Notes under the pieces: model-generated
Told to the model about the DNA's origin: nothing
The model's database searches: none
What the model saw: only the letters and a program-made list of their open reading frames with translations
Made by a program: the position numbers and the translations under genes
From: G963675935 sp963675935
GTDB taxonomy: Bacteria > Planctomycetota > Planctomycetia > Pirellulales > Thermoguttaceae
Reading direction: 5' to 3'
Length of the DNA: 64,000 nt
NCBI GenBank assembly: GCA_963675935.2
Contig: CAXXPV010000001.1
Location: 62,001-126,000 of the forward strand
Shown: positions 7,678 to 16,060 of the stretch, in pieces
Layout: each line of letters starts with the position of its first letter
How positions within the stretch are numbered: the stretch's first letter is position 1

Positions 7678-8622
7678 TTAAGCACCCCGTGGCCGCGCCG
7701 GCGATCGCCGAAGAAACTCCGGCACTTCCAGCTTGGCCGCGGCCCTGCCGAAATCCAGACCGTTCTTTTCGCACAAGCCCCGAAGCGTCGCCAGGAAATA
7801 CCGGAAGGCGTCGTCGGTCGGCTTGGCGTCGCGTGTTCGTTGGGCCGCTTCGTCGAGCCAAGAAGGCTTGATCGTGCCAGCCTCGGCAAGCCGGCAGGCT
7901 CGCAACACGTCCAGGCGGTCCGACTCGGTAGCGTGGAGTCGCTCGCCGCGGACCTTGAACGTCCCCGCCGATTGGAGTTTCTTCGCGCGTGCGTGCGCGT
8001 TCTTCCAAGAAACGAAACTATCTTCATCATCATCCGTTCGTTTGTTCCTTGGTTCTTGTTCTTCTGGTTCTTGTTCTTCTGGTTCTTGTTCTTCTGGTTC
8101 TTGTTCTTCTGGTTCTTGTTCGGGGTACATTTCGTGCCGGGTGATGGGTACATTTGCTGCCCCATCACCCTGACATTTGCTGCCCCATACCCTGACATTT
8201 CGTGCCCCATCACCCTGACATTCCATTCCGCCTATGGGTACATTCCATTCCGCCTGCGTTCGGGTGGGGTGGTGTAGTATCCGGTAGCGGTTAGACGTGT
8301 TCACGCCGTTCTTGCCCAGCCTTCTTTCCCGCGTGATCCACCCATGTTGCACAAGGCAGGTGATAGCGTTGCGAACAGACCGCTCACACAACCCCGTAAG
8401 GCGCGCAAGTCGCCCCAGGGACGGCCAAACACTGTTATCATCCGGCTTCGCATGACGCGCCATGGCACAGTAAACTCCCCACGCTGGCATTCCGACTTCG
8501 GCCATTCGATCAAGCCGGCAGTTTGATTCCACCGTGTAGCCGATAAACGCAGCTTTTCCAGAGTTGCCGCCGACGGGTATTTCCCGGGAAATGGATTCGC
8601 CGCCGATCGTGGCATTATCCAC
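7678..8622 (-). CDS. helix-turn-helix replication/initiator-like protein with a repeat tract
   Basis: 314 residues if started at the GTG at 8622, which follows an AGGAAGGGG site and lies 2 bases past the upstream stop. The frame is open further up, but that part overlaps the upstream gene. Residues 30-110 form a winged-helix of the HTH_36 type found in plasmid and phage replication proteins (WPSLGRLARLTGLCERSVRN). A Met/Gly-rich stretch with repeated 'GDGA-N-V' units follows, then five tandem EPEEQ repeats encoded by a 15-bp DNA repeat. The C-terminus has a second helical domain. Likely role: replication initiation or its regulation in the element. The Pro/Glu repeat probably acts as a flexible spacer. 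Confidence 0.6.
   Translation of the reverse strand: MDNATIGGESISREIPVGGNSGKAAFIGYTVESNCRLDRMAEVGMPAWGVYCAMARHAKPDDNSVWPSLGRLARLTGLCERSVRNAITCLVQHGWITRERRLGKNGVNTSNRYRILHHPTRTQAEWNVPIGGMECQGDGARNVRVWGSKCQGDGAANVPITRHEMYPEQEPEEQEPEEQEPEEQEPEEQEPRNKRTDDDEDSFVSWKNAHARAKKLQSAGTFKVRGERLHATESDRLDVLRACRLAEAGTIKPSWLDEAAQRTRDAKPTDDAFRYFLATLRGLCEKNGLDFGRAAAKLEVPEFLRRSPARPRGA
8051..8121. repeat. 15-bp tandem repeat inside the initiator-like gene
   Basis: The unit GGTTCTTGTTCTTCT occurs four times in perfect tandem (8051-8110), followed by a partial fifth copy. On the coding (minus) strand each unit encodes Glu-Pro-Glu-Glu-Gln. A 15-bp unit keeps frame, so copy number can vary by slippage without breaking the protein. 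Confidence 0.9.
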
Positions 8623-8624
8623 GG

Positions 8625-9041
8625 TCAATCCCCTTCCTCGAAAAGCGGCAGTTGGACACCGGCCGCGGGTGCATCGGGATCGGGATGGAACCGCAGCCAC
8701 TCCAAGGCCGCCTCTCGATCGACAATGGCCCAAACCTTGATTTCGCGGCCGTGGGCCTCGGGCCGCGTCGATCGAACGCGGTCGATGCAACGGATCATCC
8801 TCGCCCTGACCAGCAACGTGGGCACGTCGCCGAAGAATCGCGGGTCTTTTCTGGCCGGAACTTCCACAACCCTTCGCACGTCGTCAATGGTGGCCGTTCC
8901 GGCTTCAAGGGCCTTGGTCAACAGTGCCCGCCTCGCTTTCAGGAGCAACGGCCACCGCCACGCCTCGAAATTGAGCATGGTCTCTTGTTTTCGCCGCAAT
9001 CCTTCCCGCAAGCCGGCTTCTTTGATTTGGTCGTTGGTCAT
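8625..9041 (-). CDS. unknown element protein downstream of the HTH regulator
   Basis: 138 residues, starting at the ATG at 9041, which overlaps the upstream HTH stop as ATGA. This implies translational coupling. The sequence is mostly helical and basic at the N-terminus (GLREGLRRKQETML, then EAWRWPLLLKARRALL). A possible winged-helix lies in the middle (GTATIDDVRRVVEV), and an acidic QLPLFEEGD tail ends it. The QLPLFE tail resembles the beta-clamp-binding motif QLx[LF]F, suggesting contact with the replication clamp, but that is inference. No family recognised. Confidence 0.55.
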   Translation of the reverse strand: MTNDQIKEAGLREGLRRKQETMLNFEAWRWPLLLKARRALLTKALEAGTATIDDVRRVVEVPARKDPRFFGDVPTLLVRARMIRCIDRVRSTRPEAHGREIKVWAIVDREAALEWLRFHPDPDAPAAGVQLPLFEEGD

Positions 9042-9259
9042 GCTTGCGGCCCTCCGTCGATGCGTGGGCAACCGTCGGCAATCCATGCTAGCAATTCCGA
9101 CCTGCGGTATCGGCTCGCCACGCCGATACGAACCGGCGCCGGCGCCACGCCACTGCGTGAGTGTCGCCAGAACGTCCGCTCACCCAACCCGCACAGCTTC
9201 GCCGCCTGGGCCGTGGTGAGCAACTCGGGGATGATCGTTTTGAGGGTGTCATTCGGCAT
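9038..9259 (-). CDS. AlpA/excisionase-like helix-turn-helix protein
   Basis: 73 residues with a MerR/AlpA-type winged HTH: LLTTAQAAKLCGLGERTFWR, then SGVAPAPVRIGVASRYRRSEL and LAWIADGCP. This is the length and pattern of prophage AlpA regulators and excisionases (helix-turn-helix, 'wing' ending in R-x-x-S/D-L-x-x-W). Its start overlaps the end of the 66-aa gene by 11 bases and its stop overlaps the next start as ATGA, so it belongs to one tight operon that ends with the integrase. Likely role: excision directionality or repression. Confidence 0.75.
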   Translation of the reverse strand: MPNDTLKTIIPELLTTAQAAKLCGLGERTFWRHSRSGVAPAPVRIGVASRYRRSELLAWIADGCPRIDGGPQA

Positions 9260-9449
9260 GGGACACCCCCTTTCGGCCCGATCTCCGCCGGAATTTTACA
9301 AACACACCCAACCGCTCCAATTCCGCTTGGGCGTCTGCCGCCTGCGAAAACTGGTTCTTAGATCGCGCGTCAACCAAAACAGAGAATAAGGCCACGATTC
9401 GGGCCTGCCTATCTAGGTCTGAATCGGACTTGCGTGAACGTACCACCAT
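9249..9449 (-). CDS. small unknown protein, first gene of the element's integrase operon
   Basis: 66 residues, charged and helical (DRQARIVALFSVLVDARSKN), with a basic C-terminus. The ATG at 9449 follows an AGGAGA site. It lies immediately downstream of a cluster of six GTGGTTCC repeats and overlaps the HTH gene by 11 bases. It is not a family I recognise; its position suggests an early regulatory or replication accessory protein. Confidence 0.5.
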   Translation of the reverse strand: MVVRSRKSDSDLDRQARIVALFSVLVDARSKNQFSQAADAQAELERLGVFVKFRRRSGRKGVSHAE

Positions 9450-9499
9450 CGAATTCTCCTTTCTTGGCCCGATGATCGAGCCTCTGGAGAATCCCTTAA

Positions 9500-9597
9500 G
9501 TGGTTCCTGGGTGGTTGCTAAGTGGTTCCCAAAAAATGAAGAAAAAGCCGGATAATACGTGGTTCTTAGAAAGAAAAGTGGTTCCCTGCGTGGTTCC
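9500..9597. promoter_or_regulatory. iteron-like cluster of six GTGGTTCC repeats
   Basis: Six direct copies of the octamer GTGGTTSY occur at 9500, 9511, 9522, 9559, 9578 and 9590; four are exactly GTGGTTCC, the others GTGGTTGC and GTGGTTCT. The first three are spaced 11 bases apart, about one helical turn. They fill the only sizeable gap between the 208-aa gene and the integrase operon. This pattern suits an origin bound by an initiator, or an operator array. Confidence 0.65.
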
Positions 9598-9608
9598 TAT
9601 ATGTCTTT

Positions 9609-10235
9609 TCAGTCCATTTTGGAATCATCTTCAAATTTAGAATCCCACGCCTCTAAATTGCCTGTTTCGGCGTCTTTAGAACCGCGTGGCAGGTCTTCTT
9701 TAGCCCCCCGTGCCATCACCGCCGCCGCCTGATAAGTATTGCTCTTGGAAAGGCTCGAATGGCTTTTGTAGCCCGCCTTAACAGCAATCGTCCGATCTGA
9801 CCAGTCGGGATGGTCTCGAACCAGTATCAACGCAAGGGCCAATTTCGTGTTTCTTTTGAGTTCCCGTTTCTGCCGCGGGTCGGGTGTGCGTCTTCCTTCA
9901 GATGATTCATCGGGAACGTCGCCTACCTCGGGTATACCTTCCCGTGCCAACGTCCACAGCCTCGGTGTGGCGATGTAAGCCGCATTGCCGGGCGTCGTTT
10001 TTCCCTGCTTGGCACGCCATAGGTTTTTCTGCGACGTTGCAAGATCGGCGTCCGCACGAACCTTTAGACGCCCGTCGGCCACCATCGCCTTCAATGCGCT
10101 GGTGGCGGCTGCCTTGGAATGGCCAAGTCTCGCAAGATCGCTCAATAGGGCGATGTGAGATAGTTTCCTCAGCCCAAAAATACTGACCGGGAGTTCTTGA
10201 AAAAGTCGGAGGATGTCCCATTGCAACTGGTCCAC
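9609..10235 (-). CDS. unknown element protein with two HTH-like segments
   Basis: 208 residues, starting with GTG after an AAGG site. The N-terminal 70 residues look like a winged-helix (LSHIALLSDLARLGHSKAAA, then TSALKAMVADGRLKVR). Residues 125-165 contain a second helix-turn-helix-like stretch (LILVRDHPDWSDRTIAVKAG, then YKSHSSLSKSNTYQ) resembling phage small-terminase DNA-binding domains. The C-terminus is acidic. Gene order, upstream of the iteron-like repeats, suggests a DNA-binding regulator or an initiator. A small-terminase-like role is possible but unproven. No close family recognised. Confidence 0.5.
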   Translation of the reverse strand: MDQLQWDILRLFQELPVSIFGLRKLSHIALLSDLARLGHSKAAATSALKAMVADGRLKVRADADLATSQKNLWRAKQGKTTPGNAAYIATPRLWTLAREGIPEVGDVPDESSEGRRTPDPRQKRELKRNTKLALALILVRDHPDWSDRTIAVKAGYKSHSSLSKSNTYQAAAVMARGAKEDLPRGSKDAETGNLEAWDSKFEDDSKMD

Positions 10236-10357
10236 GATTCTGCCTTTCGTAAAACGGGCCGAATCGGGCAGGGGCCGCCGAAAGACAGAATGGCGGACGC
10301 CCTGCCCGATTCGCTTGGCCAGCGTCGTTGCAACAACTCCGGCCGTCCCGAATCTCG

Positions 10358-10729
10358 TTAGAGTTTATTCTCGACCAAAGGAACACGCAACCGCTCCGGC
10401 CAAAGGACCGCCTCGACTTCGCGACGAAATTCGGCAGCCTGTGATTCCTCGGGGCTGCCGAGTATTTCCCGGGAAATGCCGGCAGTTTCGTGAATCGGCT
10501 GGCCGACACCCAGGGGCTTGGCGCCCGTGTCGCTTCTGGCCGGCGCGTGGATGTGGATCGTAATGAGATTGTCAGCTACAGAAAGACCTGCCCGCAAGTC
10601 GCCGCGCCGCCGGTTGGTTTTTCGCACAAGGCCGGCAAGCTGGAAAATCACCGTGCCGCGGTCGCGCGGCGTTTCCACCACTGTGGCGTGGCCGGCAATC
10701 TCGTTGGATATTTTGACGCGGGTTTTCAT
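10358..10729 (-). CDS. unknown small element protein
   Basis: 123 residues. The N-terminal 60 residues look like a beta-rich domain (KISNEIAGHATVVETPRDRG); the C-terminal half is charged and helical. The ATG overlaps the stop of the 128-aa gene as ATGA, so the pair is translationally coupled. There is no recognised motif, signal or membrane segment. Codon use is like that of the other element genes. Confidence 0.5.
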   Translation of the reverse strand: MKTRVKISNEIAGHATVVETPRDRGTVIFQLAGLVRKTNRRRGDLRAGLSVADNLITIHIHAPARSDTGAKPLGVGQPIHETAGISREILGSPEESQAAEFRREVEAVLWPERLRVPLVENKL

Positions 10730-11112
10730 CGCCGCCCCCCTTTCTTTTGCGAGCCGTCGGCGTGCTGCTCGATCTGGTCGGCAAGACGGTTACACTCCGT
10801 GGCCAGGCGGCGCAGTTCTGCGGCCGCCTGGGTTGGGAGCGACTCCGGCCGTCGATCGTCAAGCCACAGAAACTCTTCCTCGTTGTTCAGTCCACCAAAG
10901 TAGAGGTGGTTTTTCGATTCTTCATCGCCATCGGTCCAGGTGCCGGGAGCAAAACTCACGCTCAACATTCCATCGGTCAATCGCTCGAATTCTCCCGCGA
11001 TCTTCCTATTGGCGTCTACTCTGGCCCGGTCAACTTCGTTCATCTGGGCCAATTCTTTGGCTAACATGCGGGCCGACAAGTCGTCGATGGTGCGGCAATC
11101 GTTGCTGCTCAT
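10726..11112 (-). CDS. unknown acidic helical element protein
   Basis: 128 residues, mostly alpha-helical and acidic. The central FAPGTWTDGDEESKNHLYFG segment is followed by a helix, LRRLATECNRLADQIEQ, that may form a short coiled coil. The ATG at 11112 follows an AGGAAAA site. It begins an operon that is now separated from its upstream region by the IS630 insertion. A 20-bp motif shared with the structural operon's leader lies upstream at 12755, beyond the IS. Function unknown. Confidence 0.5.
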   Translation of the reverse strand: MSSNDCRTIDDLSARMLAKELAQMNEVDRARVDANRKIAGEFERLTDGMLSVSFAPGTWTDGDEESKNHLYFGGLNNEEEFLWLDDRRPESLPTQAAAELRRLATECNRLADQIEQHADGSQKKGGRR

Positions 11113-11280
11113 AACAACATTTTCCTTGCAAGAAAGGCAAAAGCCCGGCTACCCGTTTCGAAGCGTTAAGAGACGCCCAGCCGCCTTGCTCCCTGCCTGC
11201 GCAGATCATCGCTTGAACGTGCCGACGGATAACCGGACTTTCGACCTGATTTGAAAATCATCACTAGTGCTCCGTCCAGA

Positions 11281-11970
11281 CTAAGTTTTCGGGTAGAGCC
11301 GCTTCAATTTGACGCGGGCTTTCTCAATGGTGAATTGCCAGTCGACGGCACGTTGCTTGGCGTTGGTGCGGGTCGCCCAGGCGGCAATTTCGGATTGGAG
11401 GATCGCAATCTCGCCGATCCTGCGGTCGGACAGGCACTGGCTGGTCAGGCAGCTCAGTTCGCATTCCGCCACGTTCAGCCAACTGCCGTGCTTGGGGGTG
11501 TACACAAAGTTGATCCGTCGCACATACTCGCGGGCTTGGTCGGGCGGGAACGCTTCGTAGAACGCCCCCTTCGTGTGCGTGTTCAAGTTGTCGCAGACCA
11601 GCGTGATCCGCGGCGTGTCCGCGTAGCGGCTATCGAGTAGGTCGGCGACTTCATAAGCCCAATCGACCTTGGTGCGGCGCGGCCGGGCCGTTGCTTGCCG
11701 GAAGCCGGAGAGCGGTTCCGCGAACATGAAGATGCTTGCTGTCCCCTTGCGTTCGTATTCATAGTCGACGCGCTCGGGGTGCTCCTTCGTCGCCGGAATC
11801 GCAACGCGGGTCTCACCCACGAGTTGCACCGGTTGCTCGTCCATGCACACGACCGGAGAGTCAGGATCGTAGGCTTTTTCGTAGGTCTCCAGCACCTCCT
11901 CCATGTGAGCGACGAACTCACCGTCGGCGTCGGGAGGGATCACCCAGTATTCGATCTTCCGCTTCGTCAT
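11281..11970 (-). CDS. IS630 transposase, catalytic part (ORF2)
   Basis: 229 residues with the DDE triad of the IS630/mariner group: Asp in VVCMDEQPVQ, Asp in LVCDNLNTH, and Glu in SWLNVAECELS. The start ATG overlaps the stop of ORF1 as ATGA and is in the -1 frame relative to it. A run of seven A's on the coding strand lies 4 bases upstream (11975-11981 in plus coordinates). The full transposase could therefore be made by -1 frameshifting, as known for the family, or by coupled reinitiation. Confidence 0.9.
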   Translation of the reverse strand: MTKRKIEYWVIPPDADGEFVAHMEEVLETYEKAYDPDSPVVCMDEQPVQLVGETRVAIPATKEHPERVDYEYERKGTASIFMFAEPLSGFRQATARPRRTKVDWAYEVADLLDSRYADTPRITLVCDNLNTHTKGAFYEAFPPDQAREYVRRINFVYTPKHGSWLNVAECELSCLTSQCLSDRRIGEIAILQSEIAAWATRTNAKQRAVDWQFTIEKARVKLKRLYPKT

Positions 11971-12410
11971 CCCGTTTTTTTAAGCGTCTGCCGGACGGTT
12001 TCAGGGCTGATGGAATCCACGACTTCCAACTCGACCAATTGATCGGCCAGCAGCCGCAGCGTCCAATGTCCGTACCCCGCAGGCGGCTTCCCCAACCGTA
12101 GCGCGATCAGCTTCGCCTCGCCTGCCCCATCCAAAAGCTTGGGCGTGGGCGGCGTTGCCCGCTTCTTGCGAACCAGGGCCGCCTCGAACCCTTCCACGAC
12201 GAATTCTTGCCGCACATTCTCCACGGTCCGCGTCCGGCAGCCGACGGCTTCGCTGATTTTCTCGTCGTTCCACCCCGGACCATCGGCGTCCGCCTTCAGC
12301 AGGATCATCGCCCGCCGCAGTTTCTCTGACTTGCCTTTCTCGTTCTTGACGGTTGCTTCGCAGATCGCCCTTTCCTCATCCGTGAGCCGCACAATATACT
12401 TCTTGTTCAT
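11967..12410 (-). CDS. IS630 transposase, DNA-binding part (ORF1)
   Basis: 147 residues from an ATG with a strong GGAGG site. It contains the helix-turn-helix DNA-binding region of IS630 transposases (GWNDEKISEAVGCRTRTVEN) and a second winged helix near the C-terminus (YGHWTLRLLADQLVELEVVD). It ends in Leu-Lys-Lys-Thr-Gly-stop at the A7 slippery run that allows fusion to ORF2. It binds the terminal inverted repeats. Confidence 0.88.
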   Translation of the reverse strand: MNKKYIVRLTDEERAICEATVKNEKGKSEKLRRAMILLKADADGPGWNDEKISEAVGCRTRTVENVRQEFVVEGFEAALVRKKRATPPTPKLLDGAGEAKLIALRLGKPPAGYGHWTLRLLADQLVELEVVDSISPETVRQTLKKTG

Positions 12411-12488
12411 AGGAACCTCCTTGAGATGGTGGAGGTTCCTCGAAAACGCCATCCTTGGCAACCCCAATATTTAGCTTGGACGGAGCAC

Positions 12489-12817
12489 TAGAACCTCGTA
12501 AAGGGTTTCTACGCCCTTGGTGGTCGCTAAGATTTTAGCCACCGTCGATCATTATCGGCCGCCGAGAGATAATGTCAACAGTCCGGCGGTGAAATTTTCC
12601 GCCCATGCCGAAAATCGGCCCCGCCGCTGGCCCGCCGTTGCGTCCGCGGGCCTCGGTCGATGTTCGGGACGTTCGACACAAACGGCCTTCCACGGGCCTC
12701 CTGCGCAATTTGGATGGTGCCGGCGGATGGACTATAGATCAAGTGCGAATGACCGCCGTGGGACACCGTTCGGCCCGGCAGTCCCAAGAGAACCCGGGCC
12801 GGCAGTGGAGTTTGCCT
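12489..12817. other. leader region of the element's early operon, cut off by IS630
   Basis: No gene is apparent. It contains the 20-bp motif GCCGTGGGACACCGTTCGGC at 12755-12774, nearly identical to one at 18404-18423 upstream of the structural operon. In both cases a TGCGAAYGA sequence precedes it. The region probably carried the promoter for the genes now lying left of the IS630 insertion. Confidence 0.5.
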
Positions 12818-13234
12818 CTACGTCCGAAAACCTTTTAGCGAAATGATCTTTCGGGCAACAATCTCCTGGCCAACGAGGGCCCGCACGTTCGGTTCAAAAT
12901 GCTCGTCGAAACACCCAGCATCCGCGAACCTCGTCAGATGCGAGGATAAATCGATTGCGGCCAAGATGTCGGCGTCGCATTGGCGTTCGACAAACTCCCG
13001 ATGTTCCGGGTGTAGGCAATCCAGGGCGTCGGCAATCTTCGACAGGTCATATTGATACTGAACGCGGAATTCCGGTGGCCCGAGGAAACGGATTGCGGCC
13101 TGGCAGACGGCGGCAACCGTGATTAAGTCTTGGTCCTCCCAAGCGGAATCAAGGGTCGGCTGGATCGGATGACCCTTTCGGATGCAGTCCAAAAGGCACA
13201 AAGCCCGGGTTTTGACGAAATCGATTGGGAACAT
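12818..13234 (-). CDS. unknown element protein following the tape-measure-like gene
   Basis: 138 residues from the ATG at 13234, preceded by AGGTG; a TTG 27 bases further up overlaps the previous stop. The protein is helical, with Cys in RALCLLDCIRKG and AAVCQAAIRFLG, and an acidic centre. No recognised domain. It is the last gene of the structural operon, so it may be a tail or morphogenesis accessory, but nothing in the sequence proves that. Confidence 0.5.
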   Translation of the reverse strand: MFPIDFVKTRALCLLDCIRKGHPIQPTLDSAWEDQDLITVAAVCQAAIRFLGPPEFRVQYQYDLSKIADALDCLHPEHREFVERQCDADILAAIDLSSHLTRFADAGCFDEHFEPNVRALVGQEIVARKIISLKGFRT

Positions 13235-13257
13235 TGCGCACCTGTTTTCACATGATT

Positions 13258-15486
13258 TCAATAACGGTCGCCCGGGTCGCCGTGTCCTGAACCCAATGGC
13301 ATCGCATGCAGCTTATCAACTATCTTGCCTATTTTTTCCCCCGCTTCCCGCTGCGCCTGAGCAGCTTCCTTCTGCGCCTGAATGCTGGATTGCAGCAATT
13401 CGTGCAGCTTTTCGTAGGAGGTTGTTGCGTCCTTACTCATCTGTTTGGATAACTGCCCGCTTTCGTCGCGTATGCCAAGTTCTTCTTCAGCTTGTTCCTT
13501 TAGCCCCGAATTGCCCGGCACATCAAATTGCGGTTCAAATTCGCCAGCCTCATACATTGCGCGCAGCGATCGCTTTTTCTGCCCAGGCAGCTTGCCGACT
13601 GTCCCTACCGCAACCTTATGCAGTGCAATGTCAACCTCCGCGGGCAAGGTCGTTCGGGCCTTGCCTTCACGAACCAGGCGATAATATCGCTTCTCTGCAG
13701 CCTCATAAATGTTGGTTCCAGTGCCGATTTCCTCGGCTGAATCTGTTTCAGCGGCACCTTCCACACGCGCCGATTGAGCCGCCATCTGTGAACGTGAGTC
13801 TTTTAACGCCAGAATCTTGGTTATTTCGTCCTCTCTCTCGGCTCGAGTGATGTCCGCCAGAGAATTCGACCATTGCGTCTCTTTCCGAATCACAACGTCC
13901 ATTCCTTCATAGCCTTCCTGGCGGCCGAAGAGCTTCTTCATTTGAACCTGATCCAAATTCAGACCGCACAACGCTTTTAGTTGCGACAACATATCTGGCC
14001 TGGCGTTTATCATGGCCCTTCCGGCCACGGCCAGCAGTTTCTGGCGTTCATCGTCGATGATTTGCCCCTCGTCGTCGGTGGCGATTCCTGCCGAGGCCGC
14101 TTTGCGCCGCGTCACCAAGGATTCCTCCCGCATTTTGAAGGTGGAGGAAATGTTATGGTACTTTTCCGACTGCTCGACACGCCCCTCCGCCTCTCGGTAG
14201 GCTTCCTGTTCGGCCTCGCTGATCGCACGCATCCGCATCTGTTTGTCGGCGATCTCCTCTGGCGTCGTTCCTTTGCGAGTTTTTGGCAGGTTTGCCTTCT
14301 CAATTTCGAGGGCGTGAATTTTTGCCAGATACTGCGGATCATGTTTTGCCGTCGCCTTGGCTTCGGACTGCAATTGCGTGCGTTCTTTGTCAAGGGCTTC
14401 CTTGTCGCGCTGAAATTCTTCCTCGGAATACATGGGCGGTCTCTCTCGCGCGCCGTATGCACGGGCCAGCGTAACCGCCTTGAACATGGCTTTCTCTTGC
14501 GTGGTTGCCCGACCTGGATCGCCGGTGGCTTCAGCAAGCAAGGCGGTCGTGGCGAGCAGTTCCTTATCCGTGACATTCGCTCCACGCGCGGCCGTGCCCG
14601 CTCGGGCGGCGGCGGGCAGGATTTCTTGCATGTATGTCGGCGCCCATCGCCCAGCCGCTATCCCTTTGCTGATTACTTGACGGGCGCTGCCGACTTGATC
14701 TTCGCCCATACTCGTAATCATGGTTTTGGCGCCACGGGCTAAACCAGCCGTATCGTCAACCACCGATTTTGCCTTTAGTTGGATGAACGTTTCCCGCTGA
14801 TCCAAGAGGCCAGCCGACTCTAATGCGAACGCCACCCGCGCGCCTTCATCCAGGGAACGCGCGCCTCCCCGTGCATGTATCTCCTTCGCCGCGGTCACCA
14901 AACCGTCATATCGTTTTTGATCGCCTCCCGTCATTTGTTTTAGTGACCCGACACTAAACTCGGCATCGCGGGCCTCTTGTGCGGCCCCCTGCTTGGCCTC
15001 ACGCATCTTGTCGAATACTTGGTTGACCGTGCCTAGCACCCCGGCAAATCCCGTTAGAGTTGTAACTGTCCCAAGAATCTCCTTGCCCAATCCAGAGAAC
15101 GCCTTGATTCCTTTGTGTCCCGTTTCTTCAAGCGTTTGGCCTGTTTCGCCGGCTTTTGCTCTGGCTTTTTCAAGCCCGGCCTCCATCTTCGCGTAGGAAT
15201 CGGCGGCGGCGCGGCTATAGGTCTCCTGGTCGATCTTCCCTTTCTGAAACAGTTCGGCGAGTTTTTGCAATCGCGCCTGATGCTCTTCCATCGGCGTGCG
15301 GGTGTCCTCAAATACTTTTTTTGCCGCCCGCCCCATCTCCGCCTGTTCGCGTTCGAGTTTCTTCGTTTCCTCGGAAACCTTTTTGACGCCGCCCTCGACG
15401 CCGGCATACGCTTCGGCCACCTTGCGGATGGCGTCAACCGCCTGCTTCTCCTCGGCCGTCAGTTTGTAGGCAATTTCACCAGCCAC
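13258..15486 (-). CDS. phage tail tape-measure-like protein
   Basis: 742 residues from a GTG with an AGGAG site. Long coiled-coil segments dominate (KKLEREQAEMGRAAKKVFED; repeated Glu/Lys/Ala heptads). A hydrophobic glycine-rich stretch near residue 130-155 (GLGKEILGTVTTLTGFAGVL) is typical of tape-measure proteins, which span the tail tube and enter the membrane. The C-terminal part has further helices and a Gln/Ala-rich end. Typical tape-measure proteins are 600-1500 residues. No other tail gene is recognisable around it, which is odd. It could be another coiled-coil injection or scaffold protein. Confidence 0.65.
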   Translation of the reverse strand: MAGEIAYKLTAEEKQAVDAIRKVAEAYAGVEGGVKKVSEETKKLEREQAEMGRAAKKVFEDTRTPMEEHQARLQKLAELFQKGKIDQETYSRAAADSYAKMEAGLEKARAKAGETGQTLEETGHKGIKAFSGLGKEILGTVTTLTGFAGVLGTVNQVFDKMREAKQGAAQEARDAEFSVGSLKQMTGGDQKRYDGLVTAAKEIHARGGARSLDEGARVAFALESAGLLDQRETFIQLKAKSVVDDTAGLARGAKTMITSMGEDQVGSARQVISKGIAAGRWAPTYMQEILPAAARAGTAARGANVTDKELLATTALLAEATGDPGRATTQEKAMFKAVTLARAYGARERPPMYSEEEFQRDKEALDKERTQLQSEAKATAKHDPQYLAKIHALEIEKANLPKTRKGTTPEEIADKQMRMRAISEAEQEAYREAEGRVEQSEKYHNISSTFKMREESLVTRRKAASAGIATDDEGQIIDDERQKLLAVAGRAMINARPDMLSQLKALCGLNLDQVQMKKLFGRQEGYEGMDVVIRKETQWSNSLADITRAEREDEITKILALKDSRSQMAAQSARVEGAAETDSAEEIGTGTNIYEAAEKRYYRLVREGKARTTLPAEVDIALHKVAVGTVGKLPGQKKRSLRAMYEAGEFEPQFDVPGNSGLKEQAEEELGIRDESGQLSKQMSKDATTSYEKLHELLQSSIQAQKEAAQAQREAGEKIGKIVDKLHAMPLGSGHGDPGDRY

Positions 15487-15487
15487 G

Positions 15488-15694
15488 CTATTCTCCTAAT
15501 CCGTCTTGTTGTTCGATCTGAATGGGAAAATTCACTCCGCAGCAATCGCAACGTGCCTGGCCCGTTCGCCCCCACCAGCTTCCGGTCGCCCTGGGATATT
15601 GCAAAATTGTCACGACACTGCAACCGCATTTGGGGCAATACACCCCTGACGTGTCATAATCGACGCCGGAAGAATCGGTTTCGTGTCCCAACAT
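15488..15694 (-). CDS. small zinc-ribbon protein
   Basis: 68 residues with CPKCGC and, 24 residues later, CDCCG: two Cys pairs forming a probable zinc ribbon. The ATG follows AAGGTGA, and the stop lies 1 base before the tape-measure start, so the genes are likely coupled. Zinc-ribbon mini-proteins of this kind occur next to phage structural genes, but their role is unclear. Confidence 0.6.
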   Translation of the reverse strand: MLGHETDSSGVDYDTSGVYCPKCGCSVVTILQYPRATGSWWGRTGQARCDCCGVNFPIQIEQQDGLGE

Positions 15695-15705
15695 TAGGCT
15701 TCACC

Positions 15706-15945
15706 TTACGCCTTTTTGTCTTTTTCCTGCTGTTTTCGCTTCGCCGCTCGTTGCTGTTTTCGCTCGTCTTCCGGCGTCAGGAACCAATGGTCGAGCGGCG
15801 GCCGTTTTGTGGGCGGTTTCCGCCGGGTCGTCAGGGGATCGACGAGCGGCCGGCCAACCAAGCCGCGAAGATGCGGCGGCAAGATGCTCGACTTTTCGTC
15901 GGCATCAAGCTCGATTACCAAATAGACCTTGCGTTTCTTCAACAT
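15706..15945 (-). CDS. small basic unknown protein of the structural operon
   Basis: 79 residues from the ATG at 15945. A start 15 codons upstream is possible but less likely. The N-terminus KKRKVYLVIELDADEKSSIL is followed by a Pro-rich centre and a very basic tail (ERKQQRAAKRKQQEKDKK). It lies 115 bases after the capsid stop. The basic tail suggests binding to nucleic acid or to an acidic partner. Not recognised. Confidence 0.5.
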   Translation of the reverse strand: MLKKRKVYLVIELDADEKSSILPPHLRGLVGRPLVDPLTTRRKPPTKRPPLDHWFLTPEDERKQQRAAKRKQQEKDKKA

Positions 15946-16060
15946 GGTGTAAGCCTTTGTTAGAAAAATATCTCCGGCGCGCCGGGCCACAACAGCCCGA
16001 CGCGCCGGCCCCGGCCGCCGCTCGAAAGGAGAGTCCGAAACGCGGCCGACCGTGGAGTTT

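Larger units (their letters stand above)
11267..12488 (-). mobile_element. IS630-family insertion sequence
   Basis: A 1222-bp element with terminal inverted repeats starting GTGCTCCGTCCA at the left and ending TGGACGGAGCAC at the right. It is flanked by TA dinucleotides (11265-11266 and 12489-12490), the TA target duplication typical of IS630/Tc1-mariner elements. It carries two overlapping reading frames on the minus strand. Confidence 0.9.
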
